NCBI RefSeq assembly: GCF_947507565.1
Contig: NC_089192.1
Span: 2,046,001 to 2,110,000, forward strand
Length of the DNA stretch: 64,000 bases
Source: Oscarella lobularis
Taxonomy: Eukaryota > Porifera > Homoscleromorpha > Homosclerophorida > Oscarellidae
Reading direction: 5' to 3'
Shown here: one piece after another, positions 24,701 through 35,130 of the stretch
Layout: every line of letters starts with the position of its first letter
Position numbering within the stretch: position 1 is the stretch's first letter
Translations under genes and position numbers: made by a program
The notes under the pieces: model-generated
What the model was told of the DNA's origin: nothing
Database searches by the model: none
Seen by the model: the letters and a program-made list of their open reading frames with translations, nothing else

Positions 24701-24785
24701 CAGACGGAGCCCCAGACACTGTCATGAAAAAGTTCAACGCGGCCTTCGTAAGGCGTTGATCCGCCGGCCAGACGGACATTCTGAG
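21781..24785 (-). CDS. Secreted/adhesive protein with seven SRCR domains and a C-terminal CCP (5' exon missing)
   Basis: Eight exons on the minus strand: 24474-24785, 24051-24365, 23683-23997, 23287-23601, 22922-23236, 22400-22708, 22028-22342 and 21781-21977. Each of the first seven (309-315 nt) encodes one SRCR domain, starting RLVGG-like, with [17 protein letters not shown]-type motifs, WLDDV and six cysteines (group A pattern). All introns are phase 1. The last exon encodes a sushi/CCP module ([11 protein letters not shown].., FSCNSGY.., WSGTQPSC) and ends in TGA. One donor is A|GTACGG (24474); the others are G|GTAAGN-like. SRCR+CCP combinations are known in sponge secreted or membrane proteins linked to cell recognition. 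A first exon with a signal peptide must lie beyond 24785 and was not identified. No transmembrane segment is seen before the stop. Confidence 0.88.
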
Positions 24786-26065
24786 CTAAAGAAATCGAGA
24801 TTTTATTATCACACTACTGCCGCTACGTACTTCTACTTCGGACTCCGCTAAATTAAAGAATGACCGCTTGCATACGCACAAAGTACACAATTGGTATATC
24901 TGATCTGCCTAATGCCAGTAATGGACCTTCTAATTAAGTTAGGGTTACACTTCCTTTCTTGTTATCAGATCTAGGAGATAGGTCCTCTAATAGAATTCAG
25001 CGACGCGTTATTTGTTTCATAAGGTAGAAGTGCGAGCAAACAACTGCCAAGGGTAACTTTACGTCGTTTCACGCGAGCGCGGACTTTCTCCTAAAAGCGC
25101 TATATAGATAAAGAGAACAAAAAAAATTTCGATTTCCTAAATGACATAACATAATTTCTGCAGTATTTAGACTCTATGCATGCATAGACAAACTGCAGAC
25201 GTTGACTATACAAACTCGCCGTTTCGCACCATTGCCTGTTGAGAAAAGCCATGAAGAAATTAACAAAGCGCTGACACAAATAAACATGATTGGCGCTCTT
25301 CTCCAAGCGATGTGCTCCGCAACTCGTCGTGAGATCGACTGGCTCTATAATTCACTCATCTACATTTTTGAGTGAATGAACCTCATCATCACGTGACAGG
25401 CATGTCCACAGAATAATCTTGACGTCAAAGGCCGCGTATATAAATTTGCCTATATTTCAATGCTAGAGGGCAAGTGCCGTATCACGGCCGCCGTTGTTAC
25501 GCAGAGAAAGACCAAATAAAAGTGGTGACGGCATTTTGCTAACAGATGGGTGTGTTAGTGTTTACTAAATATGCTATTCCGCCCTCAAGCCTCAAATCTC
25601 GAAAGGGCGCGCCGTAACCGCCGCTGCGCTAGCGCTCTTAGCCGCAAACGTTTCTAATGTTTATGCAGGCTCATTTCGCTTGAGCAACACCACTAAAAGG
25701 GAAGAAAACGAACAAGAAGGCGTTTTCAGGTAACTAAAGACACCTAAGTGAGTTACACATTATCTTAATTTCCGCGAAGAAGAGCCCGGGCCTCATGCAG
25801 AGGCTCGCCTCGTATGTGCAAGCCTATACCATCATGATGTCATTTTTTCTGTGCGGAAAGACATGTCTATAAATATACACGACGTGCACTTTACTTAGGT
25901 GCATGCATGGTTCGATGCGAGGGCCCCCCGAATAAATAGTCACCTTTAGTACTACAGAAAAAGTCGTTTTCAAGTACGCGCTTAAGAAACGAACGCTGGA
26001 TTGCTTGCCAGTGAAAGGAGGTCGGTGAGCGAGTTACCACTTACGGGACATTGATCTACTTCATC
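24786..26065. other. Intergenic region upstream of the SRCR exons
   Basis: About 1.3 kb without a supportable gene. The SRCR gene's signal-peptide exon is expected somewhere here on the minus strand, but no ATG with a hydrophobic run and an in-phase donor was convincing. TATA-like sequences occur near 25436-25450. Confidence 0.4.
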
Positions 26066-26793
26066 ATGGCGCAGCGTCTCTCCGAATTGTGTCGAGATCT
26101 TCTCTGTCAGACCGACTACAGCTTTTCGAATCCTGAAAAGTTGCTCTTGGTTCCTCTGCCGTCGACTGCTGAGAAGATCCTGCTGTCCTCGCCGAGGAAA
26201 CTTCCCTTCGAAATGGCTGACCAGCTGGTTGAAGATTTGGCCAAAAGAGGAAAACTCACGTCGAGAATTCTACGCATCTTGATGGAATCGACCCTAACGC
26301 GTCTGAATCTGACGTGTCTCCGATCGATCGACGACGAACCGACATTTCTCTCCCAATTGGCCAATCAATATCACGTGGTCGACGTCGACTTGTCTTCAGC
26401 CCGTGCTTTGGCGAACTGTCGGTTCCATTCCTACGCTCCCTCTCGCAGACGTGTTACCACACATTGCTCTCTTTCTCGGCAAGTTCCGTACGTGGAGACG
26501 TTGGCATCAAATATCTAAGGGACTTTTCTCGTCTCCGTCATCTTGATGTCAGTTTCACGTCGACGTCATTCGACGTCATTCGAGAGTTGAGCGAGAGCTT
26601 GAAGGAACTCGCCCATCTCGACGTGTCGGGCACAGACTTGGGTTGGCCCAATTTTTTTGCCTTTGCTTCAATATTTTTGGAATTTGTCAGTGTCTACAGT
26701 ATGCTGACACACCGACATCTCCAACTTGCTACTCTCTCTTTATGTGCTGTTTTGTTTTTAATAAATTTAGCAAAAATCAGCATTGCTATTTGA
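26066..26793 (+). pseudogene. LRR protein fragment, ZYG11/ZER1-like, frameshifted
   Basis: From ATG 26066 the frame reads MAQRLSELCRDLL and then LRR-type segments (LRILMESTLTRLNL, VVDVDLSSA). At about 26415-26425 the frame moves by -1 and continues as VPFLRSLSQTC, GIKYLRDFSRLRHLDVS and LKELAHLDVSGTDLG before losing similarity near 26640. The layout resembles ZYG11/ZER1 proteins, substrate receptors of CUL2 ubiquitin ligases. That assignment is tentative. The gene is truncated: repeat A starts 40 bp after the ORF ends. A related fragment lies at 32628-32815. The shift looks like a single lost base. An assembly error is the alternative. Confidence 0.5.
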
Positions 26794-26831
26794 CTGGTCA
26801 TAAGTATATTTGGTGCCTTTATTAGGCTGTA

Positions 26832-27440
26832 TCACGTAGTTGTCCTCATCCGGGTAATTGCAAAAGAAGTGTAGTCGTTTTTGCTGAATTTTCGCAGGAC
26901 ACGTTTCCGCTATTAGTAGAATGCTTTACAAAGCACTTTTTTACCTACTGCCGTTATTGCGAAAAGGTGAGGCTCCCAAAGGTGTCTCACGAACAGATTT
27001 TCGCCTTACGAAGCGCAAGGTAAAGCTCGAGACGCGAACGCAGATACTCCATTTACCGGTACTCTAAATGCCTACAGTTAGAACGGTTTGTCGATGCAAC
27101 TCAGTGGTTCCCCATCGCCCAAGAGCCGAATTCATCCGTCGCCGTTTCGAAGCTCTTCTCTCTTCCTCCGTACGTCGAATTCTTTTCTCCGGTGCGCGAA
27201 GAAAAGCTATAAGGTGTGTCTCCATGTGGTTTGAATTATGCGAGCGCATGATTATCGCAACGGTCGCTGCGAGCCAAAATCCCGTGGCCCTAGTGATTCT
27301 GAACCCCCAAAAGGGGCCTCACCCGTTTTCACCAACTGGCTGTCTTATATGTATCTATAGATTGATGTGAACTCTCAGCAAAGTGCGAAGAGCTTGTCAC
27401 TGTACTGTACTCACATGCAAGTAAACTCTTGTGTGTTTGC
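26832..27440 (+). repeat. Dispersed repeat A, copy 2
   Basis: Direct-orientation copy of the repeat also found at 34505-35130 and, inverted, at 309-836. The right end carries TGTATCTATAGATTGATGTG and CACTGTACTGTACTCACATG, shared with copy 3 but not clearly with copy 1. It truncates the LRR fragment just upstream. Confidence 0.8.
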
Positions 27441-27832
27441 AAATGTTTTATTTCGTATAGAAGACGATCCAGACCTGTTCTAGAATTCGAAGCCCCAAGC
27501 CATGGTAAAGCATCGCGTAGACCAAGCAGACACAAGAAAAATGTGCAAGTCCAATTTAAAAGTTTGATTAGAAAGCCACAGGTGGGTCGTTCTTTTAGTG
27601 GTAGCGGATGTTGGATACTGGGAGTCTATGTGCCTCAGTCAGACTCAGTGCACTCTTTTGATTACTCGGCCTTTTTGGTCGGCGAACGTGAGAGCTTTGT
27701 TGTAACAGTGTTAACCGCTAATGTTTTGTCTTGTTCCATGTTAGGTGTCTTTGGAGTCAAAGAGAATACTCGAGTCGACCCAATCGCTGTCATCCACGCA
27801 GATGAAGTCGATGCATACTTACGCCACGGATA

Positions 27833-28292
27833 CCAACAAGTGCCGTCTCTCTCTACACTTACGCCACCAACAGGTGCCGTCTTTCTATATACTTATGCCG
27901 TCAACAGGTGCGGTATCTCTCTATATACTTACGCCGTCAACAGGTGCGGTATCTCTCTATAGTTACGCTGCTAACAGGTGCCGTATCTCTCTCTACACTT
28001 ATGCCGTCAACAGGTGCCGTCTTCTATATACGTAGGCCGTCAACAAGTGCCGTCTCTCTCTATACTTACGCTACCAACAAGTGCCGTCCCTCTCTACAAT
28101 TACTCCAACAACAGGTGCCGCCTTTCTATATACTGAGGCCGTCAACAAGTGCCGTCTCTCTCTATATTTACGCCGTCAACAGGTGCCGTCCCTCTCTATA
28201 TTTTTTACCGTCAACAGGTGCCGTCTCTCTATATACTTACGCCGTCAACAAGTGACGTATACTAACGCCGTCAAAAGGTGCCGTCCCTCTGA
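27833..28292. repeat. Minisatellite, about 14 units of 34-36 bp
   Basis: Tandem units with a core CAACAGGTGCCGTCTCTCT followed by a TATACTTACGCCGT-like stretch recur about 14 times with substitutions and small length changes. The period is not a multiple of three throughout, so the short ORFs across it are not a protein. There is no spacer structure, so it is not a CRISPR array. Confidence 0.9.
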
Positions 28293-28997
28293 ACAAGTAT
28301 CACCTTGCTGTAGGCAACTTAGTTTTTTGACGTAATGGAGAGGTGACCTCTTCCTCAAACAGTCTATGACTTCTTACATCTTGATTGATCTTAATCATCT
28401 GCCACATCCGACCTAAAAATAATCGTCTGTACAATATGCCGAAGCCTAAAAGTCAATTATGTAATATGCATGTCACTTCTACATAGGCTTGCCTTAGAAA
28501 CGCTCCGCTATGTCGACCACGTAATAAGGCTGCCTGGCATAGGGGAGAGTAACAAAACATCGCCTTTCCTGTTCTTGCTAGTTCCAAGTCCGAAATCAGA
28601 AACGTCGCCAATCTTTTTAACTACTCTACGTTTGTTTTTAATTAATGCGTACGCATCCGGCCTAAAGCGACCATAAACATGACCGCTTTTGTATTTATAA
28701 TGCAACCTTTGCTATGCAGTGGCGCCACGGGGTGCGTAGCGTCTGATCCACGCCAAGTCTTCTGCAATCCTATCACAGGGATTCTGCTCCGCCTAAGTCT
28801 TTCACAGCGAGATCAAACATAGCGCGCAAAGCTAAGGTCGACCAACCTTTCTCCATGCACGCACATAGAAACTTTAGAAGACGGGCAGGGCGAGCTCAAA
28901 ATAGAATCTCAATCCTTTCAAGGACATCCTCGAAGATTGACCAGTGCACAATCAAATTTATGCCTAAACAAAGCCTTACGTGCGCATCACTCGACAA

Positions 28998-29003
28998 TAT
29001 AAG
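28998..29003 (+). promoter_or_regulatory. TATA-like box (TATAAG)
   Basis: TATAAG about 66-71 bp upstream of the ATG at 29069. The downstream CACAGTTTTATCGCGAGGCG leader is duplicated at 40530-40555, marking a second, decayed copy of the same 5' end. Confidence 0.5.
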
Positions 29004-29068
29004 ACTCTCGCGCACTCAACGCTGAACCACAGTTTTATCGCGAGGCGTCGATTTCTCACTCCCAGCCA

Positions 29069-29364
29069 ATGACGACGACATTGACGACGACTATTGGAGG
29101 CTACCTCGATACTGATGGCTCTATTCTCGGCGGCTCTGACTTCAACGTCGTGAGGCAGTCAACAGGCAAGTACCTGGTCACGTTCCACACAGCTTTCTCT
29201 GCCAAGCCAGCGGTCGTCGTTACCCAAAATTGTTCAGCTCGAACGGAAACACCTTAGACGACGCAGTGATCACCGATATCGATAAAGAAAAATTTCAATA
29301 CGTCACCGGTGGACAGAGCGGCGATCTCGCCGACAGGGCCGCTTCAGTTATTGCCTTTGGCTAA
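29069..29364 (+). pseudogene. Single-domain beta-sandwich-like protein, frameshifted
   Basis: ATG 29069 opens a frame with GSDFNVVRQSTGKYLVTF and KPAVVVTQN, a repetitive beta-strand pattern (G-x-Y-x-V-x-F) found in many short adhesion/lectin-like domains. At about 29222-29230 (CCCAAAATTG) the frame shifts by -1. The second part (TLDDAVITDIDKEKF, ending VIAFG then TAA at 29362-29364) completes the domain, so the original product was about 98 residues. There is no signal peptide. Its promoter, leader and 3' UTR look normal and have relic copies elsewhere (1-106, 40515-40570). It is either a young pseudogene or has one missing base in the assembly. The family was not identified. Confidence 0.6.
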
Positions 29365-29507
29365 CGTAGCAAACGAAAATCAGACAGATCTAGTCTTGCG
29401 TGCTGATGATGCTGCTGTTTTCAGAACATTTATCGTTCTTCTTTGACTTGCTGCTAAATATAACTGTTTGACGTCGGTAATAAAAGACACTGCATGTCGC
29501 GATCTAC

Positions 29508-29830
29508 ACGTAGTCGTCTATTATCCAATTCTGGGTTTCAGTTACAACAACAAGGCACATCGCACCGCGGACCATTCACCACCCACGACGACGACCGCCA
29601 AAAGCGGCGCCGACTCCTTAGGACACAACAACTGCGAGCACTACCATTTCACCAGCCGCACAGCCACTACTGTGCATTAATTACCAATGCAGCAGTCGAA
29701 AGCAGTCAAGAATTACTGCTACGCTAATGCATTATCTAGATATTGCTCGCCCATAAGACCTACTGCGACACTAGCGCGTATTTCTCTCTACTCACCGTTA
29801 CGCCGCCAGATGTAAGATGATATATTTAGG
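29508..29830 (+). repeat. Dispersed repeat F, copy 1
   Basis: A stretch of about 320 bp ending GATGTAAGATG is matched in inverse orientation at about 35760-36070 (CATCTTACATC end; shared TTATGGGCGA and GTGGTCGTCG blocks). Both copies are diverged and non-coding. Confidence 0.55.
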
Positions 29831-30396
29831 GTTCCTTTTTTAGCAGGGAAAGGGGCGACCATCGCGCGGTCACAGAGGCGCTATTTAACAGAAACGTTTC
29901 CCGATACGCATACCTACTTTCGTGCTCGGTTGCAATGAGATCGTCTAGTCTTTGTTGTGAACGAGACGGCACGATGACCGTTGCTCCAAGCTTGAGGAAA
30001 GAGCGTACGGCACCAGATCCCCACCGGCAGCCAAGGCAACGCTATCTTTCAGTTTCGAAGAAGCCTCCATAACGAGAATTCCTTCAAGGACTCTGAGCAG
30101 TGAGCAAGCGCGAAAGTGACGTACTTTTATTACGTCACTGCAATTCCTATCGAGAAAGCATCGATATATTTTTTTAAAAACAAATACAAGCAAGTGCTTC
30201 TTGGTGCTATATACTATAGTGTTAGACAAGGCAGTTCACGGTACCTATACCCACCTACACATGAAACGATACAGAAAACGGATTGGCCAGATGTTTTGAC
30301 ATTCGACTAGCAGATATAACAGAAGCCACGACATGAAGGCGGGACACAAATGCGCTTACGACGCCTGAACCGTTTCCGAACCTTAAAGAGACGATA

Positions 30397-30651
30397 TTAC
30401 GTATAGGGCTTTCTATTCCAAATTATGTGCTTTACATCATTTCGCTGCAGCGAATGGCTAAGACTATCGTTGAGACGGCTTTCATCTTTCTCCGATTGCG
30501 TTTTTTCTAGTACTGACTGGGACTTAGAATTTAGCGCCGATCTTCTCGATAGGGCGAGATGAAATATATCTTTCTCCTGGATCGGGCTCGTGTACGTTGA
30601 AAGTAGAATACAAGAGGCAAAGAAAGCCAGAGCAATCTTCTGTCTTGCCAT
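30397..30651 (-). CDS. Small secreted, prohormone-like protein (84 aa)
   Basis: ATG at 30651 starts MARQKIALAFFASCILLST, a typical signal peptide, followed by a short hydrophilic region with a dibasic site (HLALSRRSAL) and a Ser/Lys/Glu-rich tail ending NRKPYT. There are no cysteines after the signal region. The layout matches that of a peptide-hormone or neuropeptide precursor. It resembles the protein encoded divergently at 31834-32097: same MA-K/R-Q start, signal peptide, and an I-F/W-H-L..RS-A motif at the same place. A TATAATA box lies 47-53 bp upstream. The precursor role is inference and no known family was recognised. Confidence 0.6.
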   Translation of the reverse strand: MARQKIALAFFASCILLSTYTSPIQEKDIFHLALSRRSALNSKSQSVLEKTQSEKDESRLNDSLSHSLQRNDVKHIIWNRKPYT

Positions 30652-30697
30652 GAACGATACTGCAGGGTCTCTGTAGGAAGTCCAGAGCCCACGATGT

Positions 30698-30704
30698 TAT
30701 TATA
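30698..30704 (-). promoter_or_regulatory. TATA box (TATAATA) of the 84-aa secreted protein gene
   Basis: On the minus strand TATAATA sits about 50 bp before the ATG at 30651, the spacing expected of a TATA promoter with a very short leader. Confidence 0.5.
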
Positions 30705-31766
30705 GCTGCATGTCCAGCCTGAAGCTAATGTATAGCCACCGTCCTCTTGTTGATGTTATGAGAAGCCCTTCTTCTGTGCGGAAGTTAGTGGCAGAAAAGA
30801 AGACTACAGCAAACATCCCTCGCGTCATACATGAGGTTCTTACCTTCCGTACTCTCGGAAGCTAAGGTGCATGATCGACCGCGATGACGATCTGCAGAAG
30901 CGAAAGGCTTCCTCAAACTTGACAATAGGAGGTGCTCTCAGTCTCTGTGGAAACGACAACGCATCGATCGTGAACCTATTGGCTTTACCGCGTTCTTTTC
31001 CCCCAGAAAATTACCAATGAGGTATATAATAAAGTATAAGTCACTGGTTCGTGAGAGGAAGACATATGAAACAAACGTACGTAAGAAGAAAACTGCATGG
31101 ATGCTTACGAAACGATGCTTTTACTTTTTGCGGGCGATTTACGAAGGGCAGAAAGGTAAACACTTGCTGAAACGTCCGTTGCAAAATGGATTTCGACGAT
31201 CTCGTTTATTAGCCTGAGCCAGTGTTTTGCTAGGTCTTGATTAGGTCTACTTTATCTAATTGTGGCTGAGTTTCGTTGTGGAGTAGGGACAGTAACTGCG
31301 AGTGAAGAATTGGCGCAGATCTTCGATTCAGATAAAACCTTCCACCTCTAGATTGCGACGTCGAACCTTAGAGGTGAATTAATTATAAGCAAGCCACTTT
31401 CTGAAGTCCATACTAGAGTGTAGCAGTTCCTCTACTAATTACTAAAGACCATGCAAGGCACGAATGAAATTGCGGCATTCCTGTGATACGAAGGCCATTC
31501 CTGTGATACGAAGGCTTGCAACCAAAACTTACAGCTGTCTTATTCAGGCCGGTGCTCGACGCCTTGGGCATCTACGCGCCTTGGGTATCTACGTAAACAG
31601 GACGTCGCTTCTTCAAATCCGAGGAAGCGATTCTCTTCCGCCTGACGTAGTTGCGGTCAAGTTGACTTACGGCACCGCAGGTCTATTTGGGGTTCCGTAA
31701 ATGAATCATTGATCATCAACTGATGTTTACGTTAGAGTGTAATTCAGTTAGATTCCGGCAGTACAT

Positions 31767-31774
31767 TATAAAAG
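31767..31774 (+). promoter_or_regulatory. TATA box (TATAAAAG) of the 87-aa secreted protein gene
   Basis: A consensus TATAAAAG ends 59 bp before the ATG at 31834. It lies downstream of earlier in-frame ATG 31723, which argues that translation begins at 31834. Confidence 0.65.
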
Positions 31775-31833
31775 AACCGTCGGTTGCTCCGTTGCCTAAA
31801 CCCCTAGCTGTGCCTAAAGACCTTGCGGCATTC

Positions 31834-32097
31834 ATGGCGAAGCAGCTGATGATGGTCGCTTTCGTTGTCTTTTCTTTTCTACTTCAGCTTTCCCCAGTTC
31901 GATCGAAACCAATTTGGCATCTCATTCGTATGGGACGATCGGCGCCCATCTCACGCTTTGGGACACCGTTACAGCCTTTCGATGATCATGAGATCATTCT
32001 GAGTGAGAAACTGGTCAATCGACTTCAATCGGAGAAACGCCCCATCGTAAGACATCGAAAAGTGCAATACGTTTATAGAATGTCTAATGCAGGCTAA
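31834..32097 (+). CDS. Small secreted, putative amidated-peptide precursor (87 aa)
   Basis: Starts MAKQLMMVAFVVFSFLLQLS, a strong signal peptide with likely cleavage after PVRS. The predicted mature start is KPIWHLIRMGR, in which GR is a classical amidation/cleavage signal. The rest is a basic, cysteine-free tail with KR sites. I chose ATG 31834 over the in-frame 31723 because a TATA box lies between them and the signal peptide then sits at the N-terminus. It is paralogous in layout to the divergent gene at 30397-30651, about 1.2 kb away. The product could be a signalling peptide, an antimicrobial peptide or a structural secreted peptide. Only the secretion signal is well supported. Confidence 0.6.
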   Translation: MAKQLMMVAFVVFSFLLQLSPVRSKPIWHLIRMGRSAPISRFGTPLQPFDDHEIILSEKLVNRLQSEKRPIVRHRKVQYVYRMSNAG

Positions 32098-32627
32098 AAG
32101 ACGAAATCTTCGAAGTGCACATTACGGAAAGTGAAGGCTCAAAGATTGACTGAGGACATCAAATTTGTTCAGATTTACGGTCATTTTACCTTGTCTGTCG
32201 ATTACTGCGTAGCACAATAAAAATAAGAACTTTCCACACTAAGGTAGATTTTAGAACGTCTAAATTAAGATGCGTCACCCGTAAAGTGACCTCAAAAGCG
32301 TTGGCACGAAACTCTACGTGATGCTAACTGTGATGTTGGGTAGTCTTGGGTTCTAGCTCAACTGAACTATACATTGATAAATATTCTGGCTCTATTTCCT
32401 TCATACCTCGCTACTAGGAAGCTAATCTTCTCCGCATTCCTTCTTTGCACGAACGCGAAGACAATGCTCGAGATGGTGAAGCAAGCCCTCCTTTAAAGTA
32501 AATATTAAAGATACGTATCACCCTATTTGTACAACATGTAAGCTTAGCACCTATGGAACTGTGAAATGACGTTGAAAGCAACCCTACATATCGACGCCAG
32601 AGTGTACCTACCTAAGGCTACCTAAGG

Positions 32628-32815
32628 CTAACCTATAAGGAAATCTTGGTATCAAGGACCTACGGGACTTTCTATAGAGACTGCGTCATCTTGACGTCAG
32701 CTTTCCGCCTGTGTCAACGAACACCATTCAAGATTTTTGCGCTAGGTTGAAGGGTCTTACTCATCTCGACGTATTAAATTCAATGGGTTGCTCGAATGCG
32801 AGGAAGCTCTGGCTA
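32628..32815 (+). pseudogene. Second LRR (ZYG11/ZER1-like) fragment
   Basis: Nucleotides and translation match the LRR part of the fragment at 26500-26640 (GIKDLRDFL, RLRHLDVSF, LKGLTHLDV). An in-frame TAG follows the first motif and no start or continuation is present. It lies just upstream of the ankyrin pseudogene. Confidence 0.6.
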
Positions 32816-33001
32816 AGTTTTTCAACTGGAAGAATATACTCCCACATATGTTAGAAGTAATTGGTTACAGCCTAGAATCGTGCCCAGGCCCTGTATCTGC
32901 TCCGTCATCATTTTGATAATGCATTTAATAATGATTTCAGCTTCTGCTTTGCTGTCGGGCAAATTAAAAGCTTTGCTTGCAGAGACTTTGCCGCAAAAGA
33001 C

Positions 33002-34478
33002 GTGCACGTGAGCATTCTCACGTTAACTCCCGGACAATCGTTTCTAAAACGCGATGCTGGGCATATTTCGATCGCATCTAAGCTGCAATCGGTCTTGGAA
33101 GCGTTATTGAACCGTCACTTTAGCTCGCGTGTCTCGCAGAGTCGCAAAAGAACGTCGGAGAAGACAGAAACGTTAACGTCGCTACACAAAGCAGCGGCAA
33201 ATGGAGACGCCGACGCTTGTAAGGGGCTTCTGCAGTCAGACAGAGAGTGTTTATTTGTACAAAACGAAGAGGGCCTCTTTCCGATTCACTGCGCTGCAGA
33301 AGCTGGCAATTAACGTTGCGAACGTCGAGCTCTTTCTTTATCTTGGCGTCAGCGTTGACGTGTAAAACAGAGTCCTCTTCACTTGGCGGCCAGTGGCGGA
33401 CGTTTGGTTTTGTGTGAAGCTCTTCTCCAATGGGGGCCCGGGACGAACAGGGGATACGCCCACTGCATATATCAGCGAGGAAGGGATGTATTAATTAATA
33501 CAACCTCTCTTCTGATGCGCAAAGCTGCTCTGAACGCTGAAGATGATATGGGTAGACGACGATATTACATCTGGCGTCGTTCGGAGGACACACTGAGCTC
33601 TGTCAACTGTTGCTTCAAAACGGCGCCGATCTTACAGCGAGAGATAAAATTGCGCAAAGCGCTCTTCACTGCGCTGTTGTTAATTAACGCTCATCTTCAT
33701 GTCACTAAATTCCTCCTTGATCGTGGAGCACACGTTTGTGCTGAAAATAGTGAAAAGGCCCAAGCAATTCACATTGCCTGTCAGCAAGTATCTCCTGATG
33801 TAATAAAGCTTCTTCTTGATTACGGTGCTAGTATTTCCACGGAAGGCGAATGCTGTCGACAGCCACTTCACTACGCGGCGCAGAGTTCTCAACTTTCAGC
33901 GTGTAAACTTCTTCTGGAGATTGGTTCAAACATCGAGGCGGAAGATGAGGACAAAGAGCGTCCGTTGCACTTGGCGGCAGCCAACGGTCATGATTCAGTA
34001 TGTCTGGCTCTTCTTGATCACGGCTCTGACGTCAATTCACTCGACGAATTTGGTCGGAGCGCTCTTCATTATGCAGCTGATGATGGTATAGCACGAGTCT
34101 CGGAGAAGTTCTGCTAAATAGAGGTGCAAATGTAGCTGTTAAGGACTCTGCTGGAAAAGATCCGTTATGCTCGGCTTCTGCGGAAGTTCACACCTCCTTT
34201 GTAATATGATATTAGATTTTGGCGCGGATGTGGAAAACAACGATGACGACGAACGTTCTGCATTGCATTTTGCAGCTGAAAACGGCCACAATGAGACCTG
34301 CGAATTTCTTCTTGAGGAAGGCGCAAATGTTAATTGTTCAGATGACTTTGGGTGCACTCCTTTGCACATCGCCGCGAATGGACACATAGGCACGTGTGAG
34401 TTTCTCCTGAGCAAGGGAGCCGACATTCAGGCTAAGGGAGAATTTAATTGGAAAGTCTTGCACTATGCCAGCTATTAA
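33002..34478 (+). pseudogene. Ankyrin-repeat gene, broken by several frameshifts
   Basis: About ten ankyrin repeats can be read (LTSLHKAAANGDADACKGLL, SPLHLAASGGRLVLCEALL, ALHFAAENGHNETCEFLLEE and TPLHIAANGHIGTCEFLLSK, among others), but they sit in changing frames. Stops interrupt near 33312, 33363, 33690 and 34117, with shifts around 33370, 33560, 33690 and 34125. The N-terminal part before the first repeat is a short basic region (SKLQSVLEALLNRHFSSRV). Ankyrin repeats are protein-binding modules. No catalytic or death-fold partner domain is visible. The number of lesions makes a real pseudogene far more likely than sequencing error. Confidence 0.85.
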
Positions 34479-34504
34479 CATTCAGCAATTGATCATAATT
34501 ATTT

Positions 34505-35130
34505 GTTGCCCTTATCCGGGTATCATTGGTAGTTGATGTCCTTATCCGGGTAATGGTCAGAGAAATGTAGTCGTTTTCGCTCAATTTTTCGCAGGACGCG
34601 TTTCCGCTCTCAGTAGGATGCTTTCCAAAGGACTTTTTCCACCCGCTGACGTCTTTACGAAAGAGTGAGGCTCCCTAAGGTGTCTCACCCACAGATTTTC
34701 GCCTTGGGAAGCGCAAGGTAAAGCTCGAGACGCGAGTGGAGATATTCCATTTAACTGCACTCTGAATGCCTACAGTTTAACGTGTTTGTCGACGCAACTA
34801 AGTTGTTCCCCATCACCCAAGAGCCGAATTCATCCGTCGCCGTTTCAAAGCTCTTCTCTCCTCCCTCGTATGTCGAATTATTTTCTCCGTTGCGCGAAGA
34901 AAAGCTATAAGGTGTGTCTCCATGTGGTTTGAATTATGCGAGCGCACGATTTTCGCAACGGTCGCCGCGAGCCAAAATCCCGTGGCCCTAGTGATTCTGA
35001 ACCCCCAAAAGGGGCCTCACCTGTTCACCCCAACCGCCTGTCATATATGTATCTATAGATTGATGTGAACTCGCAGCAAAGTACGAAGAGCGTGTCACTG
35101 TACTGTACTCACATGTAAGTAAAGTCTCGT
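34505..35130 (+). repeat. Dispersed repeat A, copy 3
   Basis: Direct copy of repeat A, about 30 bp after the ankyrin pseudogene. It starts with two CTTATCCGGGTA motifs, which are also present at the matching end of copy 1. Confidence 0.8.

Noticed and set aside
25100-25306. Minus-strand ORF near the expected signal-peptide exon of the SRCR gene
   Set aside because: The translation has no signal-peptide core and no donor of the required phase, so I did not attach it to the gene.
27833-28292. Regular 34-36 bp repeats resembling a CRISPR array
   Set aside because: Units abut without unique spacers, vary in length, and the window is eukaryotic. It is a minisatellite.
31723-31833. Longer start for the 87-aa secreted protein
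   Set aside because: A consensus TATA box at 31767 lies inside this extension and the signal peptide would then be internal.
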